Positions 27,561 to 36,307 of a DNA stretch of 59,061 nt are shown here, one piece after another (the stretch's first letter is position 1; every line of letters begins with the position of its first letter). This DNA comes from Methylophaga sp. OBS4. GTDB lineage: Bacteria > Pseudomonadota > Gammaproteobacteria > Nitrosococcales > Methylophagaceae. Made by a program: the position numbers and the translations under genes. Below the pieces are notes generated by a model. The model saw nothing but the letters and a program-made list of their open reading frames with translations. It was not told the origin of the DNA and searched no databases. The DNA lies in contig NZ_JAPDMV010000020.1 in assembly GCF_026319305.1 (NCBI RefSeq), positions 1-59,061 on the forward strand, written 5' to 3'.

Positions 27561-28322
27561 CTAGAAGTTGATGAGATGATGTTCACGCAAATAAGTGAGG
27601 ATGACTTGTGCTTTTTCGACAGAATTTCCCTCATTTACGACAAGCCCACCTTTGCTTTCGCTGACGATGGCGGATAGCAGTCGGGCGTGACCGGTTTTTT
27701 TATCCTTTGCTTTGAGTTTGGTGGTGGTAAGGCGGGCGGGCTGGCGCTGCCATGGCCTTGCCTGGCTTTCTACTACCGGCATGGGGGAGCGCTGGCTGAT
27801 GCTGCCTTGCTGCCGTCGCGCATAGGCATAGCTCAGTTCTACCGGCGCCAGTGGATGCACGGCGATGATGGCGGGGCTGTTGACCGCCAGCCGTCGCCTT
27901 TTGCCTTTGGGTAAAAACTGCAATACCTCAATACCATGGGTGGTTTTATGGATTTCCAGCACGTTGGCTATTATTGGGCGATCCAAGCTTGCGGCCAGCA
28001 GATAAGGCAGCAAGCCGCTGTCTTCGCCGCCTTCCGCGCGGGTGCCGGTCAGGACCAAATCCGCGTCGAACACGGCATCGGCAAGATTGTCCACGATATC
28101 CACCTCGGCAACGTTCGGGATCACTTCGATGTGTTCCGCGCCTAGTGCCAGATAGTCGTGCAAGGCGGGATTGTCGGGGTCGCCGACGTGCAACACTTTG
28201 AGCTTGCTGGTTAATGCCTGCGCCAGGGTGAGCGCTACGCTGTCATTGCGGCTGTGGCAGGGTTGCCCGCTGAAGGGGTGACGGCTGGCTGAGACCAGTA
28301 CGGTGATGTTTTTAATATTCAT
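27561..28322 (-). CDS. etfB: Electron transfer flavoprotein, beta subunit
   Basis: 253 residues with the EtfB fold. These are the AMP-site region LTGTRAEGGEDSGLLPYLLA, the IAVHP strand, and a C-terminal region rich in basic residues. The usual EtfB recognition loop is replaced by a divergent version, as in the EtfAB pair linked to dimethylglycine catabolism in Pseudomonas. It overlaps etfA by 4 bp (ATGA), so translation is coupled. It would accept electrons from the dimethylglycine dehydrogenase DgcAB and pass them to the quinone pool. Confidence 0.9.
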   Translation of the reverse strand: MNIKNITVLVSASRHPFSGQPCHSRNDSVALTLAQALTSKLKVLHVGDPDNPALHDYLALGAEHIEVIPNVAEVDIVDNLADAVFDADLVLTGTRAEGGEDSGLLPYLLAASLDRPIIANVLEIHKTTHGIEVLQFLPKGKRRRLAVNSPAIIAVHPLAPVELSYAYARRQQGSISQRSPMPVVESQARPWQRQPARLTTTKLKAKDKKTGHARLLSAIVSESKGGLVVNEGNSVEKAQVILTYLREHHLINF

Positions 28323-29413
28323 GACTGCGCCTGCTTCACTTCCTCAACAAGCCGTATCAAGCCCTGCATCACCTCTTCAGCATCCCCAATCACCGACAGG
28401 TTGGCGCGCGCCACCATGGGGGCGCTGGCGTCGCGGTTGATAGCGATGACATGACGGCAGGCTTTGATCCCCTGCAAATGCTGCACGGCGCCGGAGATGC
28501 CGATGGCGATGTAGGTGCTGGCGGTGACCGTTTTACCCGTTGCACCTATCTGTTTGCTGCGCGGGAATTTGCCATCGTCCACGGCGACACGACTGGCGCC
28601 GACGGCGGCATCCAGGGTTTGTGCCAGCGTCTCCAGCGTATCCACATGCTGCACGCCATTGCCAGCCGAAACGATGCGATCTGCTTCTTCCAACGCGATG
28701 TCGGCGGCTGCTATGGTTTGTACGCCCAGATCTTGACAAGCCGCACTGGTGTTGACACTGGCTTGCGGTGCCGCTTCACGCTTGGCCAGACCGGTAAACG
28801 GCAGTTTGCTGTCCACGCTGTCTTTGGCCAGCAGCACGATGTCCGGCAGTGCGCAGCTTGCCATTTGGCTGCCACCTTGCTGCAGGGTCGTTGCCTGTTT
28901 GGCATTCAGCTCGACCACATGGGTGGCGGCGCTGAATGTGTTGCTGGCAATCAACCTGCGACCGAGATCACCGTCGCCATAAGCGTTGTCCGGCATGAAG
29001 ATGCGCACAGGGTGCAGATCAGCGATAACGGCGTTGACGCAAGCCAGTTCCGCCTCCGGCTGAAAGTGCTCACAGCTTAAGTGCTCCGCCACCAGCACCC
29101 GGTCGGCACCAGCTTCGCTCAGGTCTTCACGCAGTTCGCCCAGCACCAGCACGGCAACCGCCGTGTTGGCAGCGGCGAGTATGGCGGCAGCGGCCAGCGC
29201 TTCGCGAGCATGATCATCCAGCGCGCCGCGATCACTGTGAGCAATCACCAACAGCCAGGTGCCCGGCTCGGCAGGTGTCCGTACCGGCTTGACGGTGGTA
29301 TGCGTTGGCATGGCCTGATTTGGCGCAGCACCGTCGCCAATCGCGCCCAATACGATGCGGCGCAAGCCTTCAGTGGTGATGATCCACGGGCGGCGTGGGT
29401 TGATGCGTTTCAA
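28319..29413 (-). CDS. etfA: Electron transfer flavoprotein, alpha subunit
   Basis: 364 residues. The N-terminal domain is followed by the C-terminal FAD-binding domain with GATGKTV, the YIAIGISGAVQH stretch and AINRDASAPM. The start is TTG at 29413, preceded by GAGGATTCCAGG, 10 bp after the stop of an upstream gene. The protein is of the type found with gbcAB/dgcAB. In this arm the natural upstream sequence ends six bases before the gene-end codons because the palindrome turns here, so this copy lacks its native promoter context. Confidence 0.93.
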   Translation of the reverse strand: MKRINPRRPWIITTEGLRRIVLGAIGDGAAPNQAMPTHTTVKPVRTPAEPGTWLLVIAHSDRGALDDHAREALAAAAILAAANTAVAVLVLGELREDLSEAGADRVLVAEHLSCEHFQPEAELACVNAVIADLHPVRIFMPDNAYGDGDLGRRLIASNTFSAATHVVELNAKQATTLQQGGSQMASCALPDIVLLAKDSVDSKLPFTGLAKREAAPQASVNTSAACQDLGVQTIAAADIALEEADRIVSAGNGVQHVDTLETLAQTLDAAVGASRVAVDDGKFPRSKQIGATGKTVTASTYIAIGISGAVQHLQGIKACRHVIAINRDASAPMVARANLSVIGDAEEVMQGLIRLVEEVKQAQS

Positions 29414-29430
29414 CCTGGAATCCTCAGTTG

Positions 29431-29631
29431 ACCGCTCATTTTGCTTTGAGAAACGCGATGGATACTGATCTTTTGCTGTTTAATGACCTTCCCCTTTCTG
29501 GTGACTGCGCTACGTACCCGATTGCACGGCTGGCGAGCCATCTGGCGGCGTTACTCCTCCTTGCAGGGGATGGCCCTGCCGCGTCGTCGTGCCTTGCCAG
29601 ACACCCCGCCAGCCGCACACTCGGGCACGTC
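29431..29631. other. Unique 201-bp spacer at the palindrome centre
   Basis: This is the only stretch without an inverted partner. Read on the plus strand, its right end runs without a break into the etfA upstream region, and it holds the 3' end of an upstream gene. The right side is therefore the natural chromosomal order. The left boundary (29430/29431) is the novel join, where the chromosome turns back on itself 201 bp short. No insertion-sequence end or long homology is visible at the join. Confidence 0.9.
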
Positions 29632-29638
29632 CAACTGA
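29450..29638 (+). pseudogene. 3' end of the gene upstream of etfA (position expected for dgcB)
   Basis: The frame that stops 10 bp before etfA is open back to 29450, where an in-frame TGA (29447) interrupts it. It encodes one hydrophobic segment (WILIFCCLMTFPFLVTAL), then an Arg-rich stretch and a Pro/Ala tail. No start codon with a ribosome site is visible. In Pseudomonas the gene before this etfA is dgcB, an iron-sulfur membrane protein of dimethylglycine demethylation. The fragment is too short to prove that identity. The TGA may be a frameshift, or it may be where foreign or chimeric sequence begins. Confidence 0.5.
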
Positions 29639-29648
29639 GGATTCCAGG

Positions 29649-30743
29649 TTGAAACGCATCAACCCACGCCGCCCGTGGATCATCACCACTGAAGGCTTGC
29701 GCCGCATCGTATTGGGCGCGATTGGCGACGGTGCTGCGCCAAATCAGGCCATGCCAACGCATACCACCGTCAAGCCGGTACGGACACCTGCCGAGCCGGG
29801 CACCTGGCTGTTGGTGATTGCTCACAGTGATCGCGGCGCGCTGGATGATCATGCTCGCGAAGCGCTGGCCGCTGCCGCCATACTCGCCGCTGCCAACACG
29901 GCGGTTGCCGTGCTGGTGCTGGGCGAACTGCGTGAAGACCTGAGCGAAGCTGGTGCCGACCGGGTGCTGGTGGCGGAGCACTTAAGCTGTGAGCACTTTC
30001 AGCCGGAGGCGGAACTGGCTTGCGTCAACGCCGTTATCGCTGATCTGCACCCTGTGCGCATCTTCATGCCGGACAACGCTTATGGCGACGGTGATCTCGG
30101 TCGCAGGTTGATTGCCAGCAACACATTCAGCGCCGCCACCCATGTGGTCGAGCTGAATGCCAAACAGGCAACGACCCTGCAGCAAGGTGGCAGCCAAATG
30201 GCAAGCTGCGCACTGCCGGACATCGTGCTGCTGGCCAAAGACAGCGTGGACAGCAAACTGCCGTTTACCGGTCTGGCCAAGCGTGAAGCGGCACCGCAAG
30301 CCAGTGTCAACACCAGTGCGGCTTGTCAAGATCTGGGCGTACAAACCATAGCAGCCGCCGACATCGCGTTGGAAGAAGCAGATCGCATCGTTTCGGCTGG
30401 CAATGGCGTGCAGCATGTGGATACGCTGGAGACGCTGGCACAAACCCTGGATGCCGCCGTCGGCGCCAGTCGTGTCGCCGTGGACGATGGCAAATTCCCG
30501 CGCAGCAAACAGATAGGTGCAACGGGTAAAACGGTCACCGCCAGCACCTACATCGCCATCGGCATCTCCGGCGCCGTGCAGCATTTGCAGGGGATCAAAG
30601 CCTGCCGTCATGTCATCGCTATCAACCGCGACGCCAGCGCCCCCATGGTGGCGCGCGCCAACCTGTCGGTGATTGGGGATGCTGAAGAGGTGATGCAGGG
30701 CTTGATACGGCTTGTTGAGGAAGTGAAGCAGGCGCAGTCATGA
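29649..30743 (+). CDS. etfA: Electron transfer flavoprotein, alpha subunit (right copy)
   Basis: Same protein as the copy at 28319-29413. Here the gene keeps its natural upstream sequence, with the end of another gene stopping 10 bp before the TTG start and GAGGATTCCAGG as ribosome site. The frame is open upstream to 29589, but that extension is the overlapping end of the upstream gene in another frame. The FAD motif GATGKTV and the AINRD segment mark the C-terminal domain. Confidence 0.93.
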   Translation: MKRINPRRPWIITTEGLRRIVLGAIGDGAAPNQAMPTHTTVKPVRTPAEPGTWLLVIAHSDRGALDDHAREALAAAAILAAANTAVAVLVLGELREDLSEAGADRVLVAEHLSCEHFQPEAELACVNAVIADLHPVRIFMPDNAYGDGDLGRRLIASNTFSAATHVVELNAKQATTLQQGGSQMASCALPDIVLLAKDSVDSKLPFTGLAKREAAPQASVNTSAACQDLGVQTIAAADIALEEADRIVSAGNGVQHVDTLETLAQTLDAAVGASRVAVDDGKFPRSKQIGATGKTVTASTYIAIGISGAVQHLQGIKACRHVIAINRDASAPMVARANLSVIGDAEEVMQGLIRLVEEVKQAQS

Positions 30744-31501
30744 ATATTAAAAACATCACCGTACTGGTCTCAGCCAGCCGTCACCCCTTCAGCGGGCAAC
30801 CCTGCCACAGCCGCAATGACAGCGTAGCGCTCACCCTGGCGCAGGCATTAACCAGCAAGCTCAAAGTGTTGCACGTCGGCGACCCCGACAATCCCGCCTT
30901 GCACGACTATCTGGCACTAGGCGCGGAACACATCGAAGTGATCCCGAACGTTGCCGAGGTGGATATCGTGGACAATCTTGCCGATGCCGTGTTCGACGCG
31001 GATTTGGTCCTGACCGGCACCCGCGCGGAAGGCGGCGAAGACAGCGGCTTGCTGCCTTATCTGCTGGCCGCAAGCTTGGATCGCCCAATAATAGCCAACG
31101 TGCTGGAAATCCATAAAACCACCCATGGTATTGAGGTATTGCAGTTTTTACCCAAAGGCAAAAGGCGACGGCTGGCGGTCAACAGCCCCGCCATCATCGC
31201 CGTGCATCCACTGGCGCCGGTAGAACTGAGCTATGCCTATGCGCGACGGCAGCAAGGCAGCATCAGCCAGCGCTCCCCCATGCCGGTAGTAGAAAGCCAG
31301 GCAAGGCCATGGCAGCGCCAGCCCGCCCGCCTTACCACCACCAAACTCAAAGCAAAGGATAAAAAAACCGGTCACGCCCGACTGCTATCCGCCATCGTCA
31401 GCGAAAGCAAAGGTGGGCTTGTCGTAAATGAGGGAAATTCTGTCGAAAAAGCACAAGTCATCCTCACTTATTTGCGTGAACATCATCTCATCAACTTCTA
31501 G
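30740..31501 (+). CDS. etfB: Electron transfer flavoprotein, beta subunit (right copy)
   Basis: Identical to the copy at 27561-28322. It overlaps etfA by ATGA and is followed after 19 bp by gbcA. It forms the EtfAB heterodimer presumed to take electrons from dimethylglycine dehydrogenase. Confidence 0.9.
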   Translation: MNIKNITVLVSASRHPFSGQPCHSRNDSVALTLAQALTSKLKVLHVGDPDNPALHDYLALGAEHIEVIPNVAEVDIVDNLADAVFDADLVLTGTRAEGGEDSGLLPYLLAASLDRPIIANVLEIHKTTHGIEVLQFLPKGKRRRLAVNSPAIIAVHPLAPVELSYAYARRQQGSISQRSPMPVVESQARPWQRQPARLTTTKLKAKDKKTGHARLLSAIVSESKGGLVVNEGNSVEKAQVILTYLREHHLINF

Positions 31502-31520
31502 AAAATTTAGAGGACAGCTC

Positions 31521-32804
31521 ATGAACCCATCAAAGGAAATTCGCAGACTGATTAGCGAGCGCCGTAAAGGCTATACCCTGGAGGCGCCGTTTTATCGCAG
31601 TCAGGAAATCTTCGATCTGGACATCGCCGCCATTTTCAGCCGTCACTGGATTTATGTCGCGGTCGAGCCGGATATCCCGGAACCCGGTGATTATGTGCGC
31701 GTAGAGGTCGGTCATAACTCGATAATTATCGTGCGTGACGATGATATGGCGATCCAAGCCTTTCACAATGTCTGCCGCCATCGTGGCTCACAGTTGTGTG
31801 ATGATTTCAAAGGCAGTGTCGGTAATCTGGTTTGCCCATACCATCAATGGACCTACGACCTCTCCGGCAAGCTCATCTATAACGAGCATATGGGCGAAAC
31901 ATTTGACCAGAGTCAGCACAATCTCAAGCCGGTACATGTGAGATCCGTGGCTGGACTGATCTTTATTTGTCTTGCTGACGAGCCGCCGGGCGATTTTGAA
32001 GAAATGCGCGCCGCCATGGAGCCGTACATCACACCGCACCGTCTTACCGACTGCAAGGTGGTGTGGCAGGAGGAGGTCATCGAAGAAGGTAACTGGAAAC
32101 TCACGATGGAAAACAATCGCGAGTGCTACCACTGCATGGCCAACCATCCTGAATTGACGGTCTCAATGTATGAGTATGGCTTTGGCTACCAACCCTCGCA
32201 CGAAAACGCGGACAAGGTGCAGGAATTCCAGGATTTAATCGTCAGCGAAGGTGCCCGCTGGGAAGCCTGCGGCCTGCCCTCAACAGAAATTGACCTGCTC
32301 GATGGTCGTGCCACTGCCTACCGCACCCAGCGCCTGCCGCTGGACAAAGCCGGTGAATCACAAACCATGGACAGCAAAGTCGCCTGCCAAAAACTGCTGG
32401 GCGATCTCACCAACCGCAATCTGGGCGGCCTGTCGTTCTGGACCCAGCCCAACTCCTGGCACCACTTTATGAGTGACCACATCGTCACCTTCAGCGTATT
32501 GCCAGTGGATGCCGAGCACACCCTGCTACGCACCAAATGGCTGGTACACAAGGACGCGGTGGAAGGCGTGGATTACGATCTCAAGCAACTCAGCGAAGTC
32601 TGGCGTGCCACCAACAAGCAGGATTCCACACTGGTTGAGCGTACCCATCGTGGCGTGAGCAGCGAATGGTATGAGCCGGGCCCCTACTCGCCCTACACCG
32701 AAGAGCTGGTTGAAAAATTCACCAACTGGTACATCCAGCGGCTGGAGGCCGAACTGCCTAATGTTGAAGCGCCTATGGAAGCACCGATCAAGGTATGTCG
32801 ATAA
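31521..32804 (+). CDS. gbcA: Glycine betaine monooxygenase, Rieske component (right copy)
   Basis: Identical to the copy at 26258-27541. The start at 31521 is set by AGAGGAC. It has Rieske ligands Cys85, His87, Cys105 and His108 and mononuclear iron histidines 204 and 209. Its stop overlaps the start of gbcB. Confidence 0.94.
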   Translation: MNPSKEIRRLISERRKGYTLEAPFYRSQEIFDLDIAAIFSRHWIYVAVEPDIPEPGDYVRVEVGHNSIIIVRDDDMAIQAFHNVCRHRGSQLCDDFKGSVGNLVCPYHQWTYDLSGKLIYNEHMGETFDQSQHNLKPVHVRSVAGLIFICLADEPPGDFEEMRAAMEPYITPHRLTDCKVVWQEEVIEEGNWKLTMENNRECYHCMANHPELTVSMYEYGFGYQPSHENADKVQEFQDLIVSEGARWEACGLPSTEIDLLDGRATAYRTQRLPLDKAGESQTMDSKVACQKLLGDLTNRNLGGLSFWTQPNSWHHFMSDHIVTFSVLPVDAEHTLLRTKWLVHKDAVEGVDYDLKQLSEVWRATNKQDSTLVERTHRGVSSEWYEPGPYSPYTEELVEKFTNWYIQRLEAELPNVEAPMEAPIKVCR

Positions 32805-33922
32805 TGCAAAAAAGCCAAAACACAGCACTTTATTGGGAAAGCGAACCATCCAGATGGGACAGTGATGAAGAGGGCACGCTCGTCTGTTGCCAGGTAAGGC
32901 AGGAAACACACGATGTTAAAAGCTTCTTTTTCCGTCCGCTGCAACCAGGTTTGTTCCGCTTCCTGCCAGGGCAGTTCATCACGCTGGAACTGGATATCGA
33001 CGGTGAAACCATCCATCGAAGCTACACGATTTCATCATCACCGACTCGACCGGATGTGATCTCAATAACGGTCAAACGTCAACCTGGTGGACTGGTTTCC
33101 AACTGGCTGCATGACCATATGCAGATCGGTCGCAGCGTTCAGGTACTGGGCCCTGCAGGTGAGTTCAGTTGTGTCCATCATCCGGCCAGTCAATACTTGT
33201 TCTTGTCTGGCGGATCCGGCATTACGCCGCTGATGTCGATGGCACGTAGTTTTCATGAACTGGCGGAAGACCACGATATTGTATTTGTGCACAGCGCACG
33301 CACGTCCGACGACATTATTTTTCGCCATGAACTGGATTTAATGGCGTTCAACCAGGCGCAGTTCCGCCCGGCTTTTATATGCCAAAAGGCGGATCCGGAT
33401 CCTGGCCAACGCATATCCAGCGGATTCCTGACTCTGGAAGCTCTGCAAGCCATTGCGCCAGACTTTATGGCGCGAGAAGTGTTTACCTGTGGCCCGCCAC
33501 CATACATGGCTGCCGTGCGTGATATGCTCGCAGGAGCAGGGTTTGATATGCGCCATTACCACGAGGAAAGCTTCACCTTTGATGAGCTTCCAGCGGAAGT
33601 TCAAGCCGAGACAATGATCAATGTAAGCACTGGCAACGGTGACGATACAACAAACCCGGATACCTTCTCAGTAGAACTGACAAAAAGCGGCATCACCGTG
33701 CAATGCGGCCCGGATCAATTTGTTCTCGATGCTGCACGTGCAGCCGGACTGAGGCTGCCATCATCTTGCAGCAAAGGTTTGTGTGGCACCTGCAAAAGCA
33801 GGCTGATTTCTGGTCAAGTGGAGATAAAACACGGAGGTGGCATTCGCCAGCGCGAAATCGATCAGGGCCTGTTTTTGCCCTGCTGCTCTAAACCGTTGGG
33901 AAACCTGGTGGTTGAAAGGTAG
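32795..33922 (+). CDS. gbcB: Glycine betaine monooxygenase, reductase component (right copy)
   Basis: Identical to the copy at 25140-26267. FAD motif RSYT, nucleotide motif GGSGITP and a C-terminal 2Fe-2S domain (Cys325, 330, 333 and 363 or 364). The alternative start is the ATG at 32804, in TAATG with the gbcA stop. It is the last gene before a strong bidirectional terminator. Confidence 0.94.
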   Translation: MSIMQKSQNTALYWESEPSRWDSDEEGTLVCCQVRQETHDVKSFFFRPLQPGLFRFLPGQFITLELDIDGETIHRSYTISSSPTRPDVISITVKRQPGGLVSNWLHDHMQIGRSVQVLGPAGEFSCVHHPASQYLFLSGGSGITPLMSMARSFHELAEDHDIVFVHSARTSDDIIFRHELDLMAFNQAQFRPAFICQKADPDPGQRISSGFLTLEALQAIAPDFMAREVFTCGPPPYMAAVRDMLAGAGFDMRHYHEESFTFDELPAEVQAETMINVSTGNGDDTTNPDTFSVELTKSGITVQCGPDQFVLDAARAAGLRLPSSCSKGLCGTCKSRLISGQVEIKHGGGIRQREIDQGLFLPCCSKPLGNLVVER

Positions 33923-33945
33923 TTCTGCCTCACCCGGCCCCTTGC

Positions 33946-33993
33946 ATTAAAACCGCGGAGGTTGATTGCCCAATCAATCTCCGCGCTTTTAAT
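33946..33993. terminator. Bidirectional terminator after gbcB (right copy)
   Basis: Mirror of 25069-25116: a long hairpin with TTGATT/AATCAA and CGCGGAG/CTCCGCG arms between the convergent gbcB and ydhR-like genes. Confidence 0.88.
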
Positions 33994-34193
33994 TTCACTT
34001 TTTATTTCAGGTCACCCAAGAAAAGTAGACATCCTTTATAGTTAGAAAACATATAGAGAGCTGATCCAGATGAAACGCACCAGAAGACCCGGTGTTCCGA
34101 TGCGGTAGTACCTCATGACCCTCAACGAAATGCGTGGCCTCGTTGAGTCCACGCAACCGGGAGTACCTTACGCCAGTTAGGCCGACGTATCTG

Positions 34194-34514
34194 TCAGGTG
34201 GCGAAGTAGGGCGAATTCATGTCTTTGCTCGCCTCGGCTACTACATCGCCATCAAACAGCTTGACGCTGAGGCTGGCGTCTGCAGCCTTGGCAAAGTCGG
34301 CCAACATGCCTTCGGCGTAGGCACGGGCGTTCTGAACAGAGTCAAACTCGTAGAAACCGCCGACGGAATAGTTGTTGATGCCGCTCAACCAGGTTTTGCT
34401 TCGCATTCCCGCTACCGTATGCATAGCTTGATTGATCTCCCGCCACAGATCCTCGGTGAAAGGTGCGGATAATTGAAGCTCGACATAGAGAAACACACGG
34501 CTTGGCAGGGTCAT
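34194..34514 (-). CDS. YdhR-family monooxygenase-like protein (right copy)
   Basis: Identical to the copy at 24548-24868: 106 residues with the GGFYEFDSVQNARAY and VKLFDGD landmarks of YdhR. AAGGAGCC precedes the ATG. Confidence 0.82.
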   Translation of the reverse strand: MTLPSRVFLYVELQLSAPFTEDLWREINQAMHTVAGMRSKTWLSGINNYSVGGFYEFDSVQNARAYAEGMLADFAKAADASLSVKLFDGDVVAEASKDMNSPYFAT

Positions 34515-34536
34515 AGTAGGCTCCTTGTTTAGCTAT

Positions 34537-34598
34537 TTGGGGCAGAGTAAAAATTTACAATCATCATAGAATGTATTTGAATTATTCCTCTGCCCCAA
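34537..34598. repeat. 11-bp inverted repeat before the ydhR-like gene (right copy)
   Basis: Mirror of 24464-24525: TTGGGGCAGAG and CTCTGCCCCAA around a 40-nt AT-rich loop. Confidence 0.65.
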
Positions 34599-34743
34599 CA
34601 TTTTTCGCTCATTTTTCGTTGAGATGATGACTCCACTGCTTGATGTTTTCTGCGGTACTTTCAGAGTCAGCAGAAATTCAGGACATTCAGTGGAGCTAGG
34701 AAAATGTTTCACAAATCTTTTCAGTTCGTTCCGACCAAGGGAG

Positions 34744-35511
34744 TTAGTTTCGGCCAGCGATTACACCACCATCCACATCCCAAATGGCACCTGTTACCCA
34801 GCTTGCATCACTGCTGAGCAAGAAGCTAATCGCATTGGCAACATCTTCGGAAGTGCCGATCCTTCCAATCGGATGGAAGCTATCAAATGTGGCAAGGGTT
34901 TCATCGATTTCACTCGGTTCAATAAAGGATTCGTAAATAGGGGTCTTCACAACCGCAGGTGAAACGGCATTGACACGAATATTCTTATCAGCCAATTCCA
35001 TTGCCATATGTTGCGTTAATGCATGTAAGCCAGCTTTAGCCATGGAATACGCTGATGAGGGCGTGGCTTTGATGGCTTGCTTTGCCCACATTGAGCCAAC
35101 ATGCACAATGGAACCGCCACCATTTGATACCATGTTTTTGGCTACAGCTTGAGAGATGAAGAATGCAGCACGGTTTAGCTCCATGTAAGCGTCGTAATCC
35201 TTGCTCTCATGTTCAAGGAATGGTGTTGGTTTGAATTTGCCCGCTGCATTTACAAAATATTTAATATGGCGGTCGTTATTTGCCACAAAATCAATTATGC
35301 GTTGAACGTCGCTGGCTTCGTACAGGTTTGTCTGGAGTGTTTTAATGTGGCCCATTCCAAAAAGATCATTCTTAGCAGCTTCCAATTTCGAAGATGAGCT
35401 GCCAATAATTAGCGTATGAATGCCGCGTTTGAGCAACTGCTTTGCAGTCGCTAAACCCATTCCACTAGAGCCGCCTACGATCAAGGCCAAAGGACTGGTC
35501 ATGTTTTCCAT
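34744..35511 (-). CDS. Short-chain dehydrogenase/reductase (right copy)
   Basis: Identical to the copy at 23551-24318: cofactor loop GGSSGMG at 13-19, Ser140, Tyr155 and Lys159 catalytic residues, GGAGG ribosome site. It is divergent from the HxlR regulator. Confidence 0.93.
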   Translation of the reverse strand: MENMTSPLALIVGGSSGMGLATAKQLLKRGIHTLIIGSSSSKLEAAKNDLFGMGHIKTLQTNLYEASDVQRIIDFVANNDRHIKYFVNAAGKFKPTPFLEHESKDYDAYMELNRAAFFISQAVAKNMVSNGGGSIVHVGSMWAKQAIKATPSSAYSMAKAGLHALTQHMAMELADKNIRVNAVSPAVVKTPIYESFIEPSEIDETLATFDSFHPIGRIGTSEDVANAISFLLSSDASWVTGAIWDVDGGVIAGRN

Positions 35512-35600
35512 CTGATTACCTCCACAGGTAGATATTAAGGTGTTGACATAGATTATGAAATTCGTAGGCTATTGAAAATTAGGCACAATTTGGTGCGGTA

Positions 35601-35620
35601 GGTACTTATTGGTACATATT
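35601..35620. promoter_or_regulatory. Direct-repeat operator candidate for HxlR (right copy)
   Basis: GGTACTTATT followed by GGTACATATT directly upstream of the HxlR ATG; mirror of 23442-23461. Confidence 0.5.
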
Positions 35621-35621
35621 G

Positions 35622-35963
35622 ATGAAAGCAAAGGGAAAAATATTTTTGAGGAAATCAGCCCCCGAGAAAAGTGCCCGTATGGTTGAGACTATTTACGGTT
35701 GTAAGTGGTCGCTCACGGTTTATCAACTTCTGGCGAATGGCATCAACCGGCCTGGAGCAATGGTTCGCAACGTGGAGGGTTTAACTACCAAAGTGCTCAA
35801 TGAATGCCTAAGAAAGAATGCAGAATTTGGTATTTTGGAACGTGTTAACTACAACGAAACGCCACCCCGTGTTGAATATAAAGTAACCGAGTTCGGCACC
35901 AAATTTCTTCGTATTCTTGATGAGCTTGAAAAACTCCAAAGCGAGATTGAAAGTGGAATATAA
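35622..35963 (+). CDS. HxlR-family transcriptional regulator (right copy)
   Basis: Identical to the copy at 23099-23440: 113-residue winged helix with IYGCKWSLTVYQLL and PPRVEYKVTEFG. The last codons overlap an IS256 transposase scrap in another frame. Confidence 0.9.
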   Translation: MKAKGKIFLRKSAPEKSARMVETIYGCKWSLTVYQLLANGINRPGAMVRNVEGLTTKVLNECLRKNAEFGILERVNYNETPPRVEYKVTEFGTKFLRILDELEKLQSEIESGI

Positions 35964-36030
35964 CAATGCAATTGAGTCGCTTATCAGCGTGATTCGCAAG
36001 GCCATTAAGAAACGTAAGCTGCTATTTTAG
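35956..36030 (+). pseudogene. IS256-family transposase scrap (right copy)
   Basis: Encodes NAIESLISVIRKAIKKRK and a stop, the conserved C-terminal region of IS256/Mutator transposases. It overlaps the end of the HxlR gene by 8 bp. Confidence 0.75.
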
Positions 36031-36272
36031 TTTGATGAGATTGTTAGGAAGATTTAAACCTGAATCTACTTATTTTCTACGGATATATGTCTGGAGAACT
36101 CGGGCAGATTTCCTGAGGATTCCAGAGTCTGTTGCTGTTTCATCGCACGCTGTTGTGCATAAAGCTTCACCAATTAGGGGCTATGAGATATCTCACTGCT
36201 GGTTGATGACGCTTTTTAAAGAGACTCTCAATACTAAATAGTGGCTATTCATAATTTCTTTCAATCATGTAC

Positions 36273-36301
36273 TTGACTTAAAAGGCGACCGGTCGTATTT
36301 T
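36273..36301 (+). promoter_or_regulatory. tetR promoter with operator; leaderless start (right copy)
   Basis: TTGACT at 36273-36278, 17-bp spacer holding CGACCGGTCG (36286-36295), TATTTT at 36296-36301. The ATG at 36308 falls at the expected transcription start and no ribosome site is present. Confidence 0.8.
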
Positions 36302-36307
36302 AGCGCT

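Noticed and set aside
28451..29080. 209-aa open frame antisense to etfA (mirror 29982-30611)
   Set aside because: A shadow of a GC-rich gene on the other strand; no ribosome site and low-plausibility protein.
29431..29631. Site-specific invertible switch at the centre
   Set aside because: No recombinase gene and no short inverted cores at the spacer ends; the arms simply turn back.
29589..29648. N-terminal extension of etfA in the right arm
   Set aside because: It overlaps the tail of the upstream gene, differs from the left copy and lacks a ribosome site. The TTG at 29649 fits the family N-terminus.
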